64,000 nt of DNA from Dinoroseobacter sp965279125. Its GTDB lineage: Bacteria > Pseudomonadota > Alphaproteobacteria > Rhodobacterales > Rhodobacteraceae. A program made the position numbers and the translations under genes. Shown here in pieces: positions 1 to 11,116 of this stretch; position 1 is the stretch's first letter, and the number at the start of each line of letters is the position of its first letter. The stretch spans positions 124,001 to 188,000 of the forward strand of contig CBDIHL010000043.1 of assembly GCA_965279125.1 (NCBI GenBank), read 5' to 3'. The notes beneath the pieces were generated by a model, which saw nothing but the letters and a program-made list of their open reading frames with translations, was not told the origin of the DNA and searched no databases.

Positions 1-50
1 TGCCAATACAGGTAATGCCCCCACCCTTCGTCCGTGAAGGTGAGGTTCAT
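1..50 (-). CDS. yoeB: YoeB-family mRNA interferase toxin, N-terminus only
   Basis: Only the first 16 or so codons lie in the window; the gene runs off the left edge. The visible N-terminus, MNLTFTDEGWGHYLYW, matches the opening of YoeB toxins (a charged/aromatic stretch ending in D-Y-L-Y-W). YoeB cuts mRNA in the ribosomal A site. The ATG (48-50) overlaps the TGA of the upstream antitoxin in an ATGA arrangement, the usual translational coupling of yefM-yoeB. Family assignment rests on this short stretch plus the neighbour. Confidence 0.75.
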   Translation of the reverse strand, partial: MNLTFTDEGWGHYLYW

Positions 51-319
51 TCCTTGGCCATCGCCTCAAGTTCCTCCATCGTTTTGACGACGAAGTTGCC
101 CTTTTCGGCTTGCTCGATGGAGCGCATTAGGGATTTGCGGTTTGCTTCCGACGACATGAGATACGCGGTCTCGTCCATGGCATCGTAGTCCTCGACCGAG
201 ATCATCAGCACGGGCTTGCCATTGGCACGGGTCACCAGGAGCGGCTCGTGGTCGTCGTTGACCTTGTCCATGAGGGCGGACAGGTTCTTGCGCAGGTCGG
301 TGGAGGTTGTGTGTTTCAT
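47..319 (-). CDS. yefM: Phd/YefM-family antitoxin
   Basis: A 90-residue protein that should bind and neutralise the YoeB toxin encoded immediately downstream and repress the shared promoter. The N-terminal half has the Phd/YefM dimerisation and DNA-binding pattern: T-x-x-D-L-R-K-N-L, then P-L-L-V-T-R-x-N-G-K-P-V-L-M-I-S, with a following D-Y-D-A-M-D-E-T-A-Y-L. The C-terminus is charged and probably disordered until toxin binding. I chose the ATG at 319 rather than the longer in-frame upstream start, because the family begins at this motif and the added 49 residues resemble translated intergenic DNA. It overlaps yoeB by four bases. Confidence 0.85.
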   Translation of the reverse strand: MKHTTSTDLRKNLSALMDKVNDDHEPLLVTRANGKPVLMISVEDYDAMDETAYLMSSEANRKSLMRSIEQAEKGNFVVKTMEELEAMAKE

Positions 320-473
320 GGGGGTGAATGTACGGGAATGCGTACACTTGAGCAAGAGGGAACACGCGACAGGCAGAAGCACATCCGTAGGGTGGGTGAT
401 TTCACCCTCCAAACCGGCCGCAAATAAAGCGGGCAAAGTGCGCGTGCCAAGTTGCTGCTGGCACAAGACTTAC

Positions 474-1115
474 TCAATACTGGAACTCTGCCACTGTTAT
501 GCCATCGCGAACCAACAGTGCGCTGTCATAGTAAATTCCAGCCCAATTTCCTCGTCCAACGAGAACAAGTTGGTCTCCATCTCGACCAACTTGCTCAATG
601 CGATGGCCTGCAGCGCGATGGCCAAGAAGACTGAACGGTCTGTCGCCCACACGCAGGGTGGGATATCCTCGAATTTCAAGAAAGCTTATCGTGAATCTGG
701 TCTCAATTGTTTGACGAGTTGTTGATGCGATAAGCGCCGGAAGCAGGATGTTCAGCACCCCCAGAAACATCAGCGCCACAAAACCCGTTCCAACCAACCT
801 GGATAGAAAATACTCCAATGAAAATCTTGGGCGTTGAATTGCCGGAGATGGTCTTGCTCCGTAATCTAAGCGCCCAATATTGAAGTAGTCCGGGCCGACA
901 TTCAAAAGCAATGCGAATGCAAGTGCTAGGAGAATGGAATATGGCAAACTCACTGCAGCCCAAGTGGCACTCGCGATGAATTGAAACGGCCAAAAAATAT
1001 GGAACGCCGACAGCACCATGAAGCTGCCGATCAGCCACTTCCCAACGATGTAGGTTGCACGAAGACGTTTCTCAAGCAGTGTTCTTTTTGCCAAGGGCGG
1101 CTGTGGAAGAACCAA
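474..1115 (-). CDS. unknown membrane protein
   Basis: Not recognised. The frame encodes up to 213 residues with three hydrophobic segments, near residues 25-45, 52-72 and 110-132, followed by a hydrophilic C-terminal domain of about 70 residues. The longest reading starts at a TTG only two bases after the rpoD stop codon and has no clear ribosome binding site. An internal ATG (residue 33) would remove part of the first membrane segment, so the true start is uncertain. The DNA is visibly richer in A and T than rpoD next door, as is the yefM-yoeB pair beyond it, which hints that this end of the window is accessory. Coding status is likely but not certain. Confidence 0.5.
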   Translation of the reverse strand: MVLPQPPLAKRTLLEKRLRATYIVGKWLIGSFMVLSAFHIFWPFQFIASATWAAVSLPYSILLALAFALLLNVGPDYFNIGRLDYGARPSPAIQRPRFSLEYFLSRLVGTGFVALMFLGVLNILLPALIASTTRQTIETRFTISFLEIRGYPTLRVGDRPFSLLGHRAAGHRIEQVGRDGDQLVLVGRGNWAGIYYDSALLVRDGITVAEFQY

Positions 1116-1117
1116 CC

Positions 1118-3139
<2,022 letters not shown>

Positions 3140-3275
3140 CTGCATTTCCTTGCGTCCGAGGGGCTTTGGCAAAGCGGGGTCTGTCCAGCTTGCCGCCCCG
3201 GTGGGCGATTCGGTGAAACGAATCAGTGATTCGCATCATGAATTGTCTGAGTCGTATCTAGTTTTGAAACCAAGG

Positions 3276-5286
3276 TCATCCCCTGCCCGGTCTGGTTTTT
3301 TTCTCGAAGGTAATCGCGTCAAGCACCTTGCGGGATTGCTCCCGTTCGCGACGATCCAGCTCTAGTCCATTGGGTGCAGTCACCACTTCGATCACAGCTT
3401 CCTCGGCGTCGCCTTCGGGCTTTTGCAGTCTTTCAGCGATCTGGCTTAACCGCCATGTAAGCCCCTCATCGGTGGCATCAAGGATTTCGTCTTGCGCGTC
3501 CTGCATTTCACGGTCCCATCCCCGGCGCGCCATCCATTTTGCCGCCACCTCATGCAGCGCCATACGCGCGGCCTCGGGATCAGGCCCGCCCCCGCGCCCG
3601 GCACCAAAGCACGGGTTGAGGGCGACGTGGCGACGCCCCCGCAGAATTTCAAGAGCCTCGGACGCATGGGCGCCCTCCAGATGGTGTTGAAATGCCACAT
3701 CATCGAGGCCCTCTGGCGCACTCAGCAGCGCCGACCGGAGCGTGTCGAGCAACCGATCCGACGGCTCCATCCGTTCCAGCAGGTCCAGATGATCCGAAAT
3801 CAGCCCCGGAAAACTTCCCAAAATGGCAAGGATCACCGCCTCCAGCACCTGCGGCCCATCAATCCCGTCCCGCGCCAGATCAGACGCGCGCAGCTCGGCA
3901 CTGGGCAAGGGCGTGGGCTGCCAGCGCCCATCTTTGAAACTACCGGGAGGGCGCGACCGAAACCCACCACCGCCTTTGCCGGGGCCTTGCGGCGCGCTGC
4001 CAAACCCAAACAGCGCCGCCCGCATCTCTTTGATCGCCGCCCCGTAATGGCTGCGAATAGACCCGTCCCCGATCTGGGCCAGTTGCTTGCGCAGATCGGC
4101 ATCGAGGCTCGCGCGCCGCTCGGGGGCTGTCGAAGGATTTGCCCTCCACCGCGCGCTCCCACATCAGCGAGATCATCGGACGCGCCGCCGCAATCACCTC
4201 GCCCATCGCCTCCGCCCCCTTGGCGCGGATCAGGTCATCAGGGTCCGTGCTCACAGGCAGGCCTGCAAACCGCAAGGACCGCCCCGGTTTCAGAAGCGGC
4301 AGCGCCCGCGCGATCGCCCGGTGCGCCGCATTCTGGCCCGCAGTATCGCCATCCATCATCAAGACCGGCTCGCCCGAGGCCGCCCAGATCATCTCCAGCT
4401 GCGCATCGGTAATGGCGGTGCCCATGGGTGCGCACGCCGTCTCGAACCCCGCTTCGACCAGCGCGATCACGTCCATATAGCCCTCGGCGAGGATGATCTG
4501 CCCGCCTTTGCCCGACGCCGCGCGCGCAGGGCCGAGGTTGTAGACAACCCGGGATTTATCAAAGAGCGGCGTCTCAGGCGAGTTCAGATACTTCGCCGGA
4601 TCGTTCGCATCCATCGCCCGCCCGCCAAAGCCAATGCAGCGCTTTTGCGCGTCACGGATCGGGAAAATGATCCGGTCCCGAAACACATCATAGGGCTTAC
4701 CGCCCTTCTGCGACGCCTTCGCCAGCCCCGCCTGCATCAACAGCTCAGGAGAAATCCCCTTGGCGGTCATCGCATCGAACAGCGCCTGAAACCCGCCGGG
4801 CGCATAGCCAATCTCGAAGCGGTCTCGCGTGGCAGGTTTCAGCCCGCGCTTGTCCAGATACGCGCGCGAAGCCGCCCCCGCCCCGGTATCGATGCTCCGC
4901 CGAAAAAACTGCACCGCCGCTTCGGTCACCTCAAAGAGCTGGCTGCGCAAATCCGCCTTCTCGCGCGCTTTGGGGTCCGGCGAAGGCATCTGCATGCCCG
5001 CCTCCGCCGCGAGGATCTCGACCGCCTCCATAAAGGACGCATTCTCGGTTTCCTGCACGAACTTGATCACATCGCCCGAGGCCTGACAGCCAAAGCACTT
5101 GTAATACCCCGCCCCGTCAACCGCATGAAAAGACGCACTCTTTTCCTGGTGAAACGGGCATGGCCCCCACATATCGCCCTGATGCGGCTTCGATTTGCGC
5201 TGGTCAAACACCACCTTGCGCCCGACCACTTGGGTGATCGGGAGGCGTGATTTCAACTCGTCAAGGAATCCCGGTGGCAACGACAT
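3276..5286 (-). CDS. dnaG: DNA primase DnaG, interrupted by a single-base frameshift
   Basis: Primase that makes RNA primers for replication. The first part shows the zinc-binding domain (C43, H46, C64, C67), the RNA-polymerase-like core and Toprim motifs E-G-Y-M-D (268-272) and D-G-D-T-A (312-316). The reading frame then shifts: after K-S-F-D-S-P the original frame becomes low-complexity and runs to 3940, while the true continuation (E-R-R-A-S-L-D-A-D-L-R-K-Q-L) is in the next frame and joins the C-terminal helicase-binding region ending at 3276. Removing one G from the five-G run at 4122-4126 restores a protein of about 669 residues, the normal size. As primase is essential, a sequencing or assembly error is the likeliest cause. 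Feature spans both pieces. Confidence 0.9.
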
Positions 5287-5434
5287 GTCTCTTATATTGA
5301 CGCTCTGCCGCCAAAAGACGAGTCCCCACCCCGCCTATTTGGCCCGTGTCACGCAGATGCCCGCGCAGGTTAAACACTTCGCCTCATTTCACCGCCACTC
5401 CATCCCGAGTTGAGACATAACGAGTATCCATGAC

Positions 5435-5935
5435 ATGCGCCTGACCTGCAAAATCCGCCACTTCCTGACCCGCGAAGACGGGGCCGTCACCGTCGATTGG
5501 GTCGTGTTGACCGCCGCGACCGTGGGCACCGGGATCGCCGCCTTCACCGCGATCTCGCCGGGCATCAACGATCTAAGCACCGATGTCAGCGGTCAGATGA
5601 GCGGCTTTGCCATCCAGACCAGTTTCGCCCCGCCCCCGGTGACGCCGACCACGCAGGTGCTCAACCTCGACAGCGCGACGGGCTACCGCGACATGGAGTT
5701 CTACTTCTTCAACGATACGGGCGTGAACCGGTTTGCCGGAAAAATGGCCGGCCTGAGCAATGACGCGCTGATCAAGGAAATCGAAAACCGCGCCCGCTAC
5801 GTCGAATCCGAAATGGCGATGGGCCCCGATGATGCGCCGAGCTACGGCAAGCCATGGGGCCATACGGATATGTATAACCTCGCCCGTTGGGAGGCCGAGC
5901 GGCGCGAATTGGACTACGCCCGCCCGAACCTATAG
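5435..5935 (+). CDS. Flp/pseudopilin-like exported protein of unknown role
   Basis: A 166-residue protein whose N-terminus resembles Flp/TadE-type pseudopilins: a short basic leader, then F-L-T-R-E-D-G-A-V-T-V-D-W-V-V-L-T-A-A followed by a single hydrophobic segment (about residues 18-42). The E-D-G-A-x-T-V-x-W pattern is the one found where prepilin peptidase cuts Flp-family and TadE-family proteins. The remaining 120 residues are hydrophilic and not recognised. Real Flp pilins are much shorter, so this is pseudopilin-like only. It stands alone between dnaG and the sarcosine oxidase operon, divergent from dnaG; similar N-termini occur in the Tad-like genes at 12822-15510. Confidence 0.7.
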   Translation: MRLTCKIRHFLTREDGAVTVDWVVLTAATVGTGIAAFTAISPGINDLSTDVSGQMSGFAIQTSFAPPPVTPTTQVLNLDSATGYRDMEFYFFNDTGVNRFAGKMAGLSNDALIKEIENRARYVESEMAMGPDDAPSYGKPWGHTDMYNLARWEAERRELDYARPNL

Positions 5936-5954
5936 GCCGCGCCTCTTTCTTGCT

Positions 5955-6500
5955 CTAAATACTCATCTGCGCACGGGCCGCCACGCTTTCCATCGCGACT
6001 TTCAGCTCATGGACAGCCGTTCCCGCCATCGACCGAAACACCATCACCTCGACCCCTTTTGGGGTCCGCGTCACCTGCGCTGCCATATGCCCCACAAGAC
6101 TGCGCGCCGTGTGCCCGCGCTTGAATTGGCTGTCGCGCAGATCAAGCGGACAGAGCCGCGCAAGCACCTCCGCCGCCCCTTCGCCCTCCAGTCGCAACAC
6201 GCACCACGCATCGCTTTGATCCGTCAGCGCGGCATGATCCGAAAGCGCTGCATCGGGCGCGTCCGAGCCGATCCAGAACGCCTGCGCCCGTCCCGACCAC
6301 ACCAATCGCGCGCCGTCTTTCCCAGACGTGCGGTTCGGCGCAGGAAAGCCATCCGGTAGCGCGTCATGCACCGCCGCCTCCGATCCGGGATAGGGCTGGA
6401 TCGACCAGATCTGGCGGCTCGGGGCCTCGGTCAACGTGATCGCGCCGATGCTCAGCGGCAACAGCCCGTCGGCGGCGGTTTTCTCAGACAATTTAGCCAC
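5955..6500 (-). CDS. soxG: sarcosine oxidase gamma subunit
   Basis: Smallest folate-side partner of the heterotetrameric sarcosine oxidase, 181 residues. The family is weakly conserved; identification rests on position as the last gene of soxBDAG and on the SoxG-like segments W-C-V-L-R-L-E-G, A-R-L-C-P-L-D-L-R and a C-terminal H-E-L-K-V-A-M-E. I chose the GTG at 6500 because an AGGAGG lies eight bases upstream; this start overlaps the soxA stop by eight bases. An ATG at 6524 is possible but lacks this spacing. The stop codon falls inside a GAGTATTTAGAGCAAG element like those at 11038 and 21765. Confidence 0.88.
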   Translation of the reverse strand: MAKLSEKTAADGLLPLSIGAITLTEAPSRQIWSIQPYPGSEAAVHDALPDGFPAPNRTSGKDGARLVWSGRAQAFWIGSDAPDAALSDHAALTDQSDAWCVLRLEGEGAAEVLARLCPLDLRDSQFKRGHTARSLVGHMAAQVTRTPKGVEVMVFRSMAGTAVHELKVAMESVAARAQMSI

Positions 6501-9417
6501 GCACGCGCCCTCCTTCGGGATCAAAGAACACCGGATCGCAGACCTCAGCGAGCGCTTTCACCTCGCGCAAGTGATCCACCACCTCAACCACCTCGCCATG
6601 GCGCGCGCGCCCGTCTTTCAAAAAGCCCAGCGCCAGATTGGTCCCAAGCGTCGGCGAGAACCCAGCCGAGGTGATATAGCCCTGATCATTCACCCGCACC
6701 GGCTCAGCCCCTTGCGTAAACAAATGCGCCCCCGGCAGCAGCATCTTCACCGCGCCCACTGGTGTCAGTCCCACCAACTGCTCGCGCTCAGGCCCGTGCA
6801 GACCGGGCCGCGTGCTCGCCAGTTTGCCGATGCAATCCTTCTTGGCCGACACCATGCGCCCGAACCCGATATCATCCGCCGTCACGCGCCCGTGGATTTC
6901 CGAGTGGGTGATAAACCCCTTCTCGATCCTGAGCACATTCAGCGCTTCCATCCCGTAAGCCCCGCCGCCAAGCCCCTCGGCCCGCGCCACCAGATCGCGG
7001 AACAAGGCCGCGCCATAGCGCGAGGGCACCGCGATCTCGTAAGCATGCTCGCCCGAAAAGCTGATGCGGAAGAGGCGCCCCGCAATCCCGCCAACGCTGA
7101 CCGGACCATTGCCCATGAACGGGAAATCGGCATCCGTCACCGGCGCATCGAGCAGCCCGTTCAGCAGCTCCCGCGCCAAGGGCCCCGCCACCGCAAACTG
7201 CGCCCAATGCTCGGTCACGGAGGTAAACCGCACCTTCATCTCGCGCGCATGCAGCTGCTGCACATAATCGAGATGCTTCATCACCTGACCCGCCGCCGCG
7301 GTCGTGGTGGTCATCAGGTAATGCCCCTCCCCAAGACAGGCCGTCGTGCCGTCATCCATGACAAAGCCGTCTTCGCGCAACATCAGCCCGTAGCGGGTCT
7401 TGCCGGGCTTCAAGGTGCTGAAGGTATTTGAATAAACGAAGTCGAGGAACCGCCCCGCATCCGGCCCCTTCAGGTCGATCTTACCAAGGGTCGAGACATC
7501 GCACACCCCCACGGCGTTCCTCACATACCCAACCTCGCGGTCGCAGGATTGCCGCCAATGGGTCTCGCCCGCCTTCGGGAAATAGCTGGGCCGATACCAC
7601 AACCCCGCCTCAATAAACGGCGCGCCCATGTCCTTCGTGGCGCTGTGGGAGGTCGTCAACCGCTCAGGCGCGAAGCCCTTGCCGCGCGCACCCGCGCCCA
7701 GCGCGCTCAGCGCCACAGGCACATACGGCGGACGGAAAGTGGTCGTCCCGGTCTCAGGGATCCCGCGCCCGGTCGCATCGGCCAGCACCGCCAGCGCGCC
7801 CACATTCGAGTTCTTCCCCTGATCCGTCGCCATCCCTTGCGTCGTGTAGCGCTTCATATGCTCGACGCTGACCATGTTCTCGCGCGCGGCCTGCTTGATG
7901 TCCTTGGTGGTCACGTCATTCTGGAAATCGAGCCACGCGCGCCCCTTGCCCGGCACCTGCCAAAGCGGCTCCAGCGCGTAAGGCGCGTCTTCCGCCTCAG
8001 GCACGTCCACCTCCGGCGCGGTCATCCGCATCTCGCCCAGCGCCGCCTTTGCAGCCTCGATCCCCGCGCGCAAACAGGCCGCCGTCGAGAAATCGCCAGC
8101 ACAGGCCCCCGCCGCCGTCATCCCTGGCACCATGCCTTCGCGCGGCACGAAGCTCGCGATATCCGCGCGCCATTCGGGCCGCCCGTTCATGTGGCAGGCC
8201 ATATGCACCGAGGGGTTCCAGCCGCCTGAGACGGCGAGGCAATCGGCTTGGATCGCTTTGCCGGACGACAAACCAACCTCAAACAGCCCAAGCCGCCCCT
8301 TGGTGTCTGTCACCGTCTGGCCCGCATAGGTCGGCACATCGAGGCCCCCGCCCGCGCCCGCCCGGCTGTCGATCAAGGCCACGACCTCGACCCCCGCCGC
8401 TTGCAAATCGCGCACCGTCTGGTGGGCGTCGTCATTATTGCCAAATACCGCCACCCGTTGCCCTGGTGCTACCGCATAGCGGTTCACGTAGCTGCGCACA
8501 GCGCTCGCCATCATCACACCCGGTCGGTCATTGTTCGGGAAGGCAATCGGGCGCTCGAGCGCGCCTGCTGCCAGCACCGTGCGCTTGGCCGCGATGCGCC
8601 AGAAACACTCCAGTGGCAGGCCCTCCGGCGCATCGGCGAGGTGGTGCGACACCTGCTCCAGCGCGCCGTAAGTGCCACCGTCATAGGCCCCGGTGACCGT
8701 GGTGCGCGTCATCAGCCGCACGTTGTCCATCGCGCGCAGTTCCGCGACCACGCCATCGACCCAATCCACCCCAGACTTCCCATCCAGCGTCCCGGTCTCA
8801 CTCAGCAGCCGCCCCCCAAACCGTGCGCCCTCATCGGTGAGGATCACATCCGCCCCGGCCCGCGCCGCCGTCAAAGCGGCCATCAAGCCGGTTGGCCCTG
8901 CCCCGATCACCAACAGATCGCATTTGGCAAAGGCCTTCTCGTAAAGGTCCGGATCCGGCTCGCCCGATAGCCCGCCAAGGCCCGCCGCGCGGCGGATAAA
9001 CGGCTCGTAGACACGCTCCCAAAAGGCGCGGGGCCACATGAAGGTCTTGTAATAAAAGCCCGCGCCGAGGAACGGGGCCAGCGCATTGTTCGCCTCCATC
9101 ACGTCCCATTTCAGGCTCGGCCACGCGTTTTGCGAGGTCGCATAAAGCCCCTCATAAAGCGCCTGCGTCGTCGCCCGCATGTTCGGCGTTTTGCCCGCAC
9201 CCTTGCCGATATGGACCAGCGCATTGGGTTCTTCGGATCCGGCGGTCAGAATGCCCCGAGGCCGGTGATACTTAAAACTGCGCCCGACGAGACGCACGTC
9301 ATTGGCGAGCAAAGCCGAGGCCAGCGTGTCGCCCGGATGGCCGCGATACCATTGGTCATCGAACTGAAAGCTGATCTCGGCGCTGCGGTCGATCAAGCCA
9401 CCTTTGGACAGCCTCAT
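6493..9417 (-). CDS. soxA: sarcosine oxidase alpha subunit
   Basis: Large subunit (974 residues) of the cytoplasmic enzyme that oxidatively demethylates sarcosine to glycine, passing the one-carbon unit to tetrahydrofolate and releasing hydrogen peroxide. It opens with a ferredoxin-like domain (F-K-Y-H-R-P-R-G-I), then a dinucleotide-binding fold (V-I-G-A-G-P-T-G-L, around 172-178) for NAD/FAD, and ends with a folate-binding aminomethyltransferase-like half (K-G-F-I-T-H-S-E-I-H-G-R, G-F-G-R-M-V-S). The ATG at 9417 overlaps soxD by four bases. A longer in-frame start upstream would run into soxD and is rejected. Glycine produced here can feed the bhc pathway encoded at 39851-44273. Confidence 0.96.
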   Translation of the reverse strand: MRLSKGGLIDRSAEISFQFDDQWYRGHPGDTLASALLANDVRLVGRSFKYHRPRGILTAGSEEPNALVHIGKGAGKTPNMRATTQALYEGLYATSQNAWPSLKWDVMEANNALAPFLGAGFYYKTFMWPRAFWERVYEPFIRRAAGLGGLSGEPDPDLYEKAFAKCDLLVIGAGPTGLMAALTAARAGADVILTDEGARFGGRLLSETGTLDGKSGVDWVDGVVAELRAMDNVRLMTRTTVTGAYDGGTYGALEQVSHHLADAPEGLPLECFWRIAAKRTVLAAGALERPIAFPNNDRPGVMMASAVRSYVNRYAVAPGQRVAVFGNNDDAHQTVRDLQAAGVEVVALIDSRAGAGGGLDVPTYAGQTVTDTKGRLGLFEVGLSSGKAIQADCLAVSGGWNPSVHMACHMNGRPEWRADIASFVPREGMVPGMTAAGACAGDFSTAACLRAGIEAAKAALGEMRMTAPEVDVPEAEDAPYALEPLWQVPGKGRAWLDFQNDVTTKDIKQAARENMVSVEHMKRYTTQGMATDQGKNSNVGALAVLADATGRGIPETGTTTFRPPYVPVALSALGAGARGKGFAPERLTTSHSATKDMGAPFIEAGLWYRPSYFPKAGETHWRQSCDREVGYVRNAVGVCDVSTLGKIDLKGPDAGRFLDFVYSNTFSTLKPGKTRYGLMLREDGFVMDDGTTACLGEGHYLMTTTTAAAGQVMKHLDYVQQLHAREMKVRFTSVTEHWAQFAVAGPLARELLNGLLDAPVTDADFPFMGNGPVSVGGIAGRLFRISFSGEHAYEIAVPSRYGAALFRDLVARAEGLGGGAYGMEALNVLRIEKGFITHSEIHGRVTADDIGFGRMVSAKKDCIGKLASTRPGLHGPEREQLVGLTPVGAVKMLLPGAHLFTQGAEPVRVNDQGYITSAGFSPTLGTNLALGFLKDGRARHGEVVEVVDHLREVKALAEVCDPVFFDPEGGRVRG

Positions 9418-9674
9418 GCCGAGCCCTCCGCCACCAGCGTGGTCGCATGTATCTCGTGTGTCACGGTGTTGCGCTCGGCCAAGATCCACGCGCCACAGGC
9501 ATCATGATACCACAGATCGCGCGTGTCCCCGGCGGGGTTCTTGCGCAGGTGCAAGTGCGCATCGAGCGCCTCAATCGTGGCCTCATGGTCAGGCCGTGTC
9601 AGGTAATCGTCGGACCCGGTATAGGAAAACTCGCGCAAGTCGCGTTCGCCGCACAGGGGGCAGGTAATACGCAT
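9414..9674 (-). CDS. soxD: sarcosine oxidase delta subunit
   Basis: An 86-residue zinc-binding subunit of heterotetrameric sarcosine oxidase. The zinc ligands expected for the family are visible as C5-P-L-C8 near the start and H57-D-A-C60 near the end, within the typical D-L-W-Y-H-D-A-C-G-A-W segment. The gene is 11 bases after soxB and overlaps soxA by four bases (ATGA), so the three are translationally tied. Confidence 0.95.
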   Translation of the reverse strand: MRITCPLCGERDLREFSYTGSDDYLTRPDHEATIEALDAHLHLRKNPAGDTRDLWYHDACGAWILAERNTVTHEIHATTLVAEGSA

Positions 9675-9685
9675 GATCTATCGCC

Positions 9686-10936
9686 TCAGTGCAGGTTGTG
9701 TTGGGAGCCGGTCGACTCCTCATCAATGACATGGCCGGTGCGGAACCGGTCCAGACGGTAGCGCTTGGCCAGATCGTGGCTTTGATCCGTGGCCATCAGG
9801 TGCGACATGCACCAGCCCGAGGCCGGGACCGCCTTGAAGCCGCCATAGCACCAGCCCGCATCGACATAGAGGCCGTCAATCGGGCTCTTGTCGATGATGG
9901 GACTGCCGTCGGGCGTCATGTCCATGATCCCGCCCCATGAACGCAACATCTTGGCCTTCCCGATCATCGGCATCAGCGTCATGCCCGCTTCAATCACATG
10001 CTCAGCCATGGGCAAATTGCCCCGCTGCGCGTAGCTGGCGTAGAAGTCGAGATCGCCGCCAAACACCAGCCCGCCCTTGTCGGATTGGCTGATATAGAAG
10101 TGGCCCATGCCATAGGTGACGACATTGTCGATGCAAGGTTTCAGCCCCTCAGTGACGAAGGCCTGCAAAACGTGGCTCTCAATCGGCAGCCGAAAGCCCG
10201 CCATCTCGGCAACCTGCCCCGAGCGCCCGGCCACAACCATGCCCACTTTCGGCGCACGAATATCGCCGCGTGTGGTCTGCACGCCTTTGCACACGCCGTT
10301 CTCGATCAGGAAGCCCGTAACCTCGCACTGCTGGATAATGTCCACGCCCAACTGGTCCGCGCCGCGCGCATAGCCCCACGCCACCGCGTCATGGCGGGCC
10401 GTGCCGCCGCGCTTTTGGTAGAGGCCGCCATAGATCGGAAAGCGGGTTTGCTCGTAATCGAGATAGGGCAGGATCTCGCGCACGCTTTGGCGGTCCAGCA
10501 AGATCGCGTCATCGCCCTGGTTGATCATCGCATTGCCGCGCCGCGCATAGGCGTCGCGTTGGCCGTCGGAATGGAACAGATTGATGATGCCGCGCTGCGA
10601 ATGCATGGCGTTGAAGTTCAGATCGGCCTCCATGCCTTCCCACAGCTTCAGCGAGTGCGAGTAGAACTCCGAGTTGCCCGGAAGCTGGTAATTGGCGCGC
10701 ACAATCGTGGTGTTGCGCCCGACATTGCCGCCGCCCAGATAGCCCTTCTCGATGACCGCGATATTGGTCATGCCGTGGTTTTTGGCCAAATAGTAGGCGG
10801 TCGAAAGCCCATGCCCGCCGCCGCCGATGACGATGGCGTCATAGCTCGGCTTCGGCTCAGGCGTGCGCCACAAAGGGCCCCAGCCTTTATTGCCGGTCAG
10901 GCCCTCTTTGAGAATACGAAGTGCGGAAAAGCGCAT
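9686..10936 (-). CDS. soxB: sarcosine oxidase beta subunit
   Basis: A 416-residue flavoprotein carrying the site of sarcosine oxidation. The N-terminal FAD-binding fold is plain (D-A-I-V-I-G-G-G-G-H-G-L-S-T-A-Y-Y-L, residues 33-50), followed by the family stretch G-G-G-N-V-G-R-N-T-T-I-V-R-A-N-Y and a C-terminal F-K-A-V-P-A-S-G-W. In this family FMN is held covalently at the alpha-beta interface. The ATG at 10936 has AAGGGG just upstream; the longer in-frame start is unlikely. First gene of the soxBDAG operon; a strong inverted repeat at 11038-11100 separates it from gdhA. Confidence 0.96.
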   Translation of the reverse strand: MRFSALRILKEGLTGNKGWGPLWRTPEPKPSYDAIVIGGGGHGLSTAYYLAKNHGMTNIAVIEKGYLGGGNVGRNTTIVRANYQLPGNSEFYSHSLKLWEGMEADLNFNAMHSQRGIINLFHSDGQRDAYARRGNAMINQGDDAILLDRQSVREILPYLDYEQTRFPIYGGLYQKRGGTARHDAVAWGYARGADQLGVDIIQQCEVTGFLIENGVCKGVQTTRGDIRAPKVGMVVAGRSGQVAEMAGFRLPIESHVLQAFVTEGLKPCIDNVVTYGMGHFYISQSDKGGLVFGGDLDFYASYAQRGNLPMAEHVIEAGMTLMPMIGKAKMLRSWGGIMDMTPDGSPIIDKSPIDGLYVDAGWCYGGFKAVPASGWCMSHLMATDQSHDLAKRYRLDRFRTGHVIDEESTGSQHNLH

Positions 10937-11037
10937 GGTTGCCCCTTTGTCGGTCAGGCAGACCAAAGCAAGCCTCGCGCCGGACTGCAAGGCAGTTCCC
11001 GACATCAGGCCGCATGCCTGCGACGAGCGTCGGGTTT

Positions 11038-11100
11038 GAGTATTTGTAGAACCCTGAAACACAAGGCGGCGCCTGCATGTTCAGGGTTCTCTAAATACTC
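11038..11100. terminator. terminator-like inverted repeat with GAGTATTT ends
   Basis: Arms of 21 bases (11038-11058 and 11080-11100) match at 19 of 21 positions around a 21-base loop. The outer ends are GAGTATTT and AAATACTC, shared with the element at 21765-21823. It lies past the 3' end of gdhA (minus strand) and upstream of soxB. A bidirectional transcription terminator or RNA-stabilising hairpin is the likely role; that is an inference from the structure. Confidence 0.65.
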
Positions 11101-11116
11101 ATAATCCAGACCTCTC

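Noticed and set aside
4110..4140. Programmed frameshift in dnaG
   Set aside because: No known programmed site of this type in primase and no supporting structure seen; an assembly or sequencing error in the G run is simpler. Kept only as an alternative.
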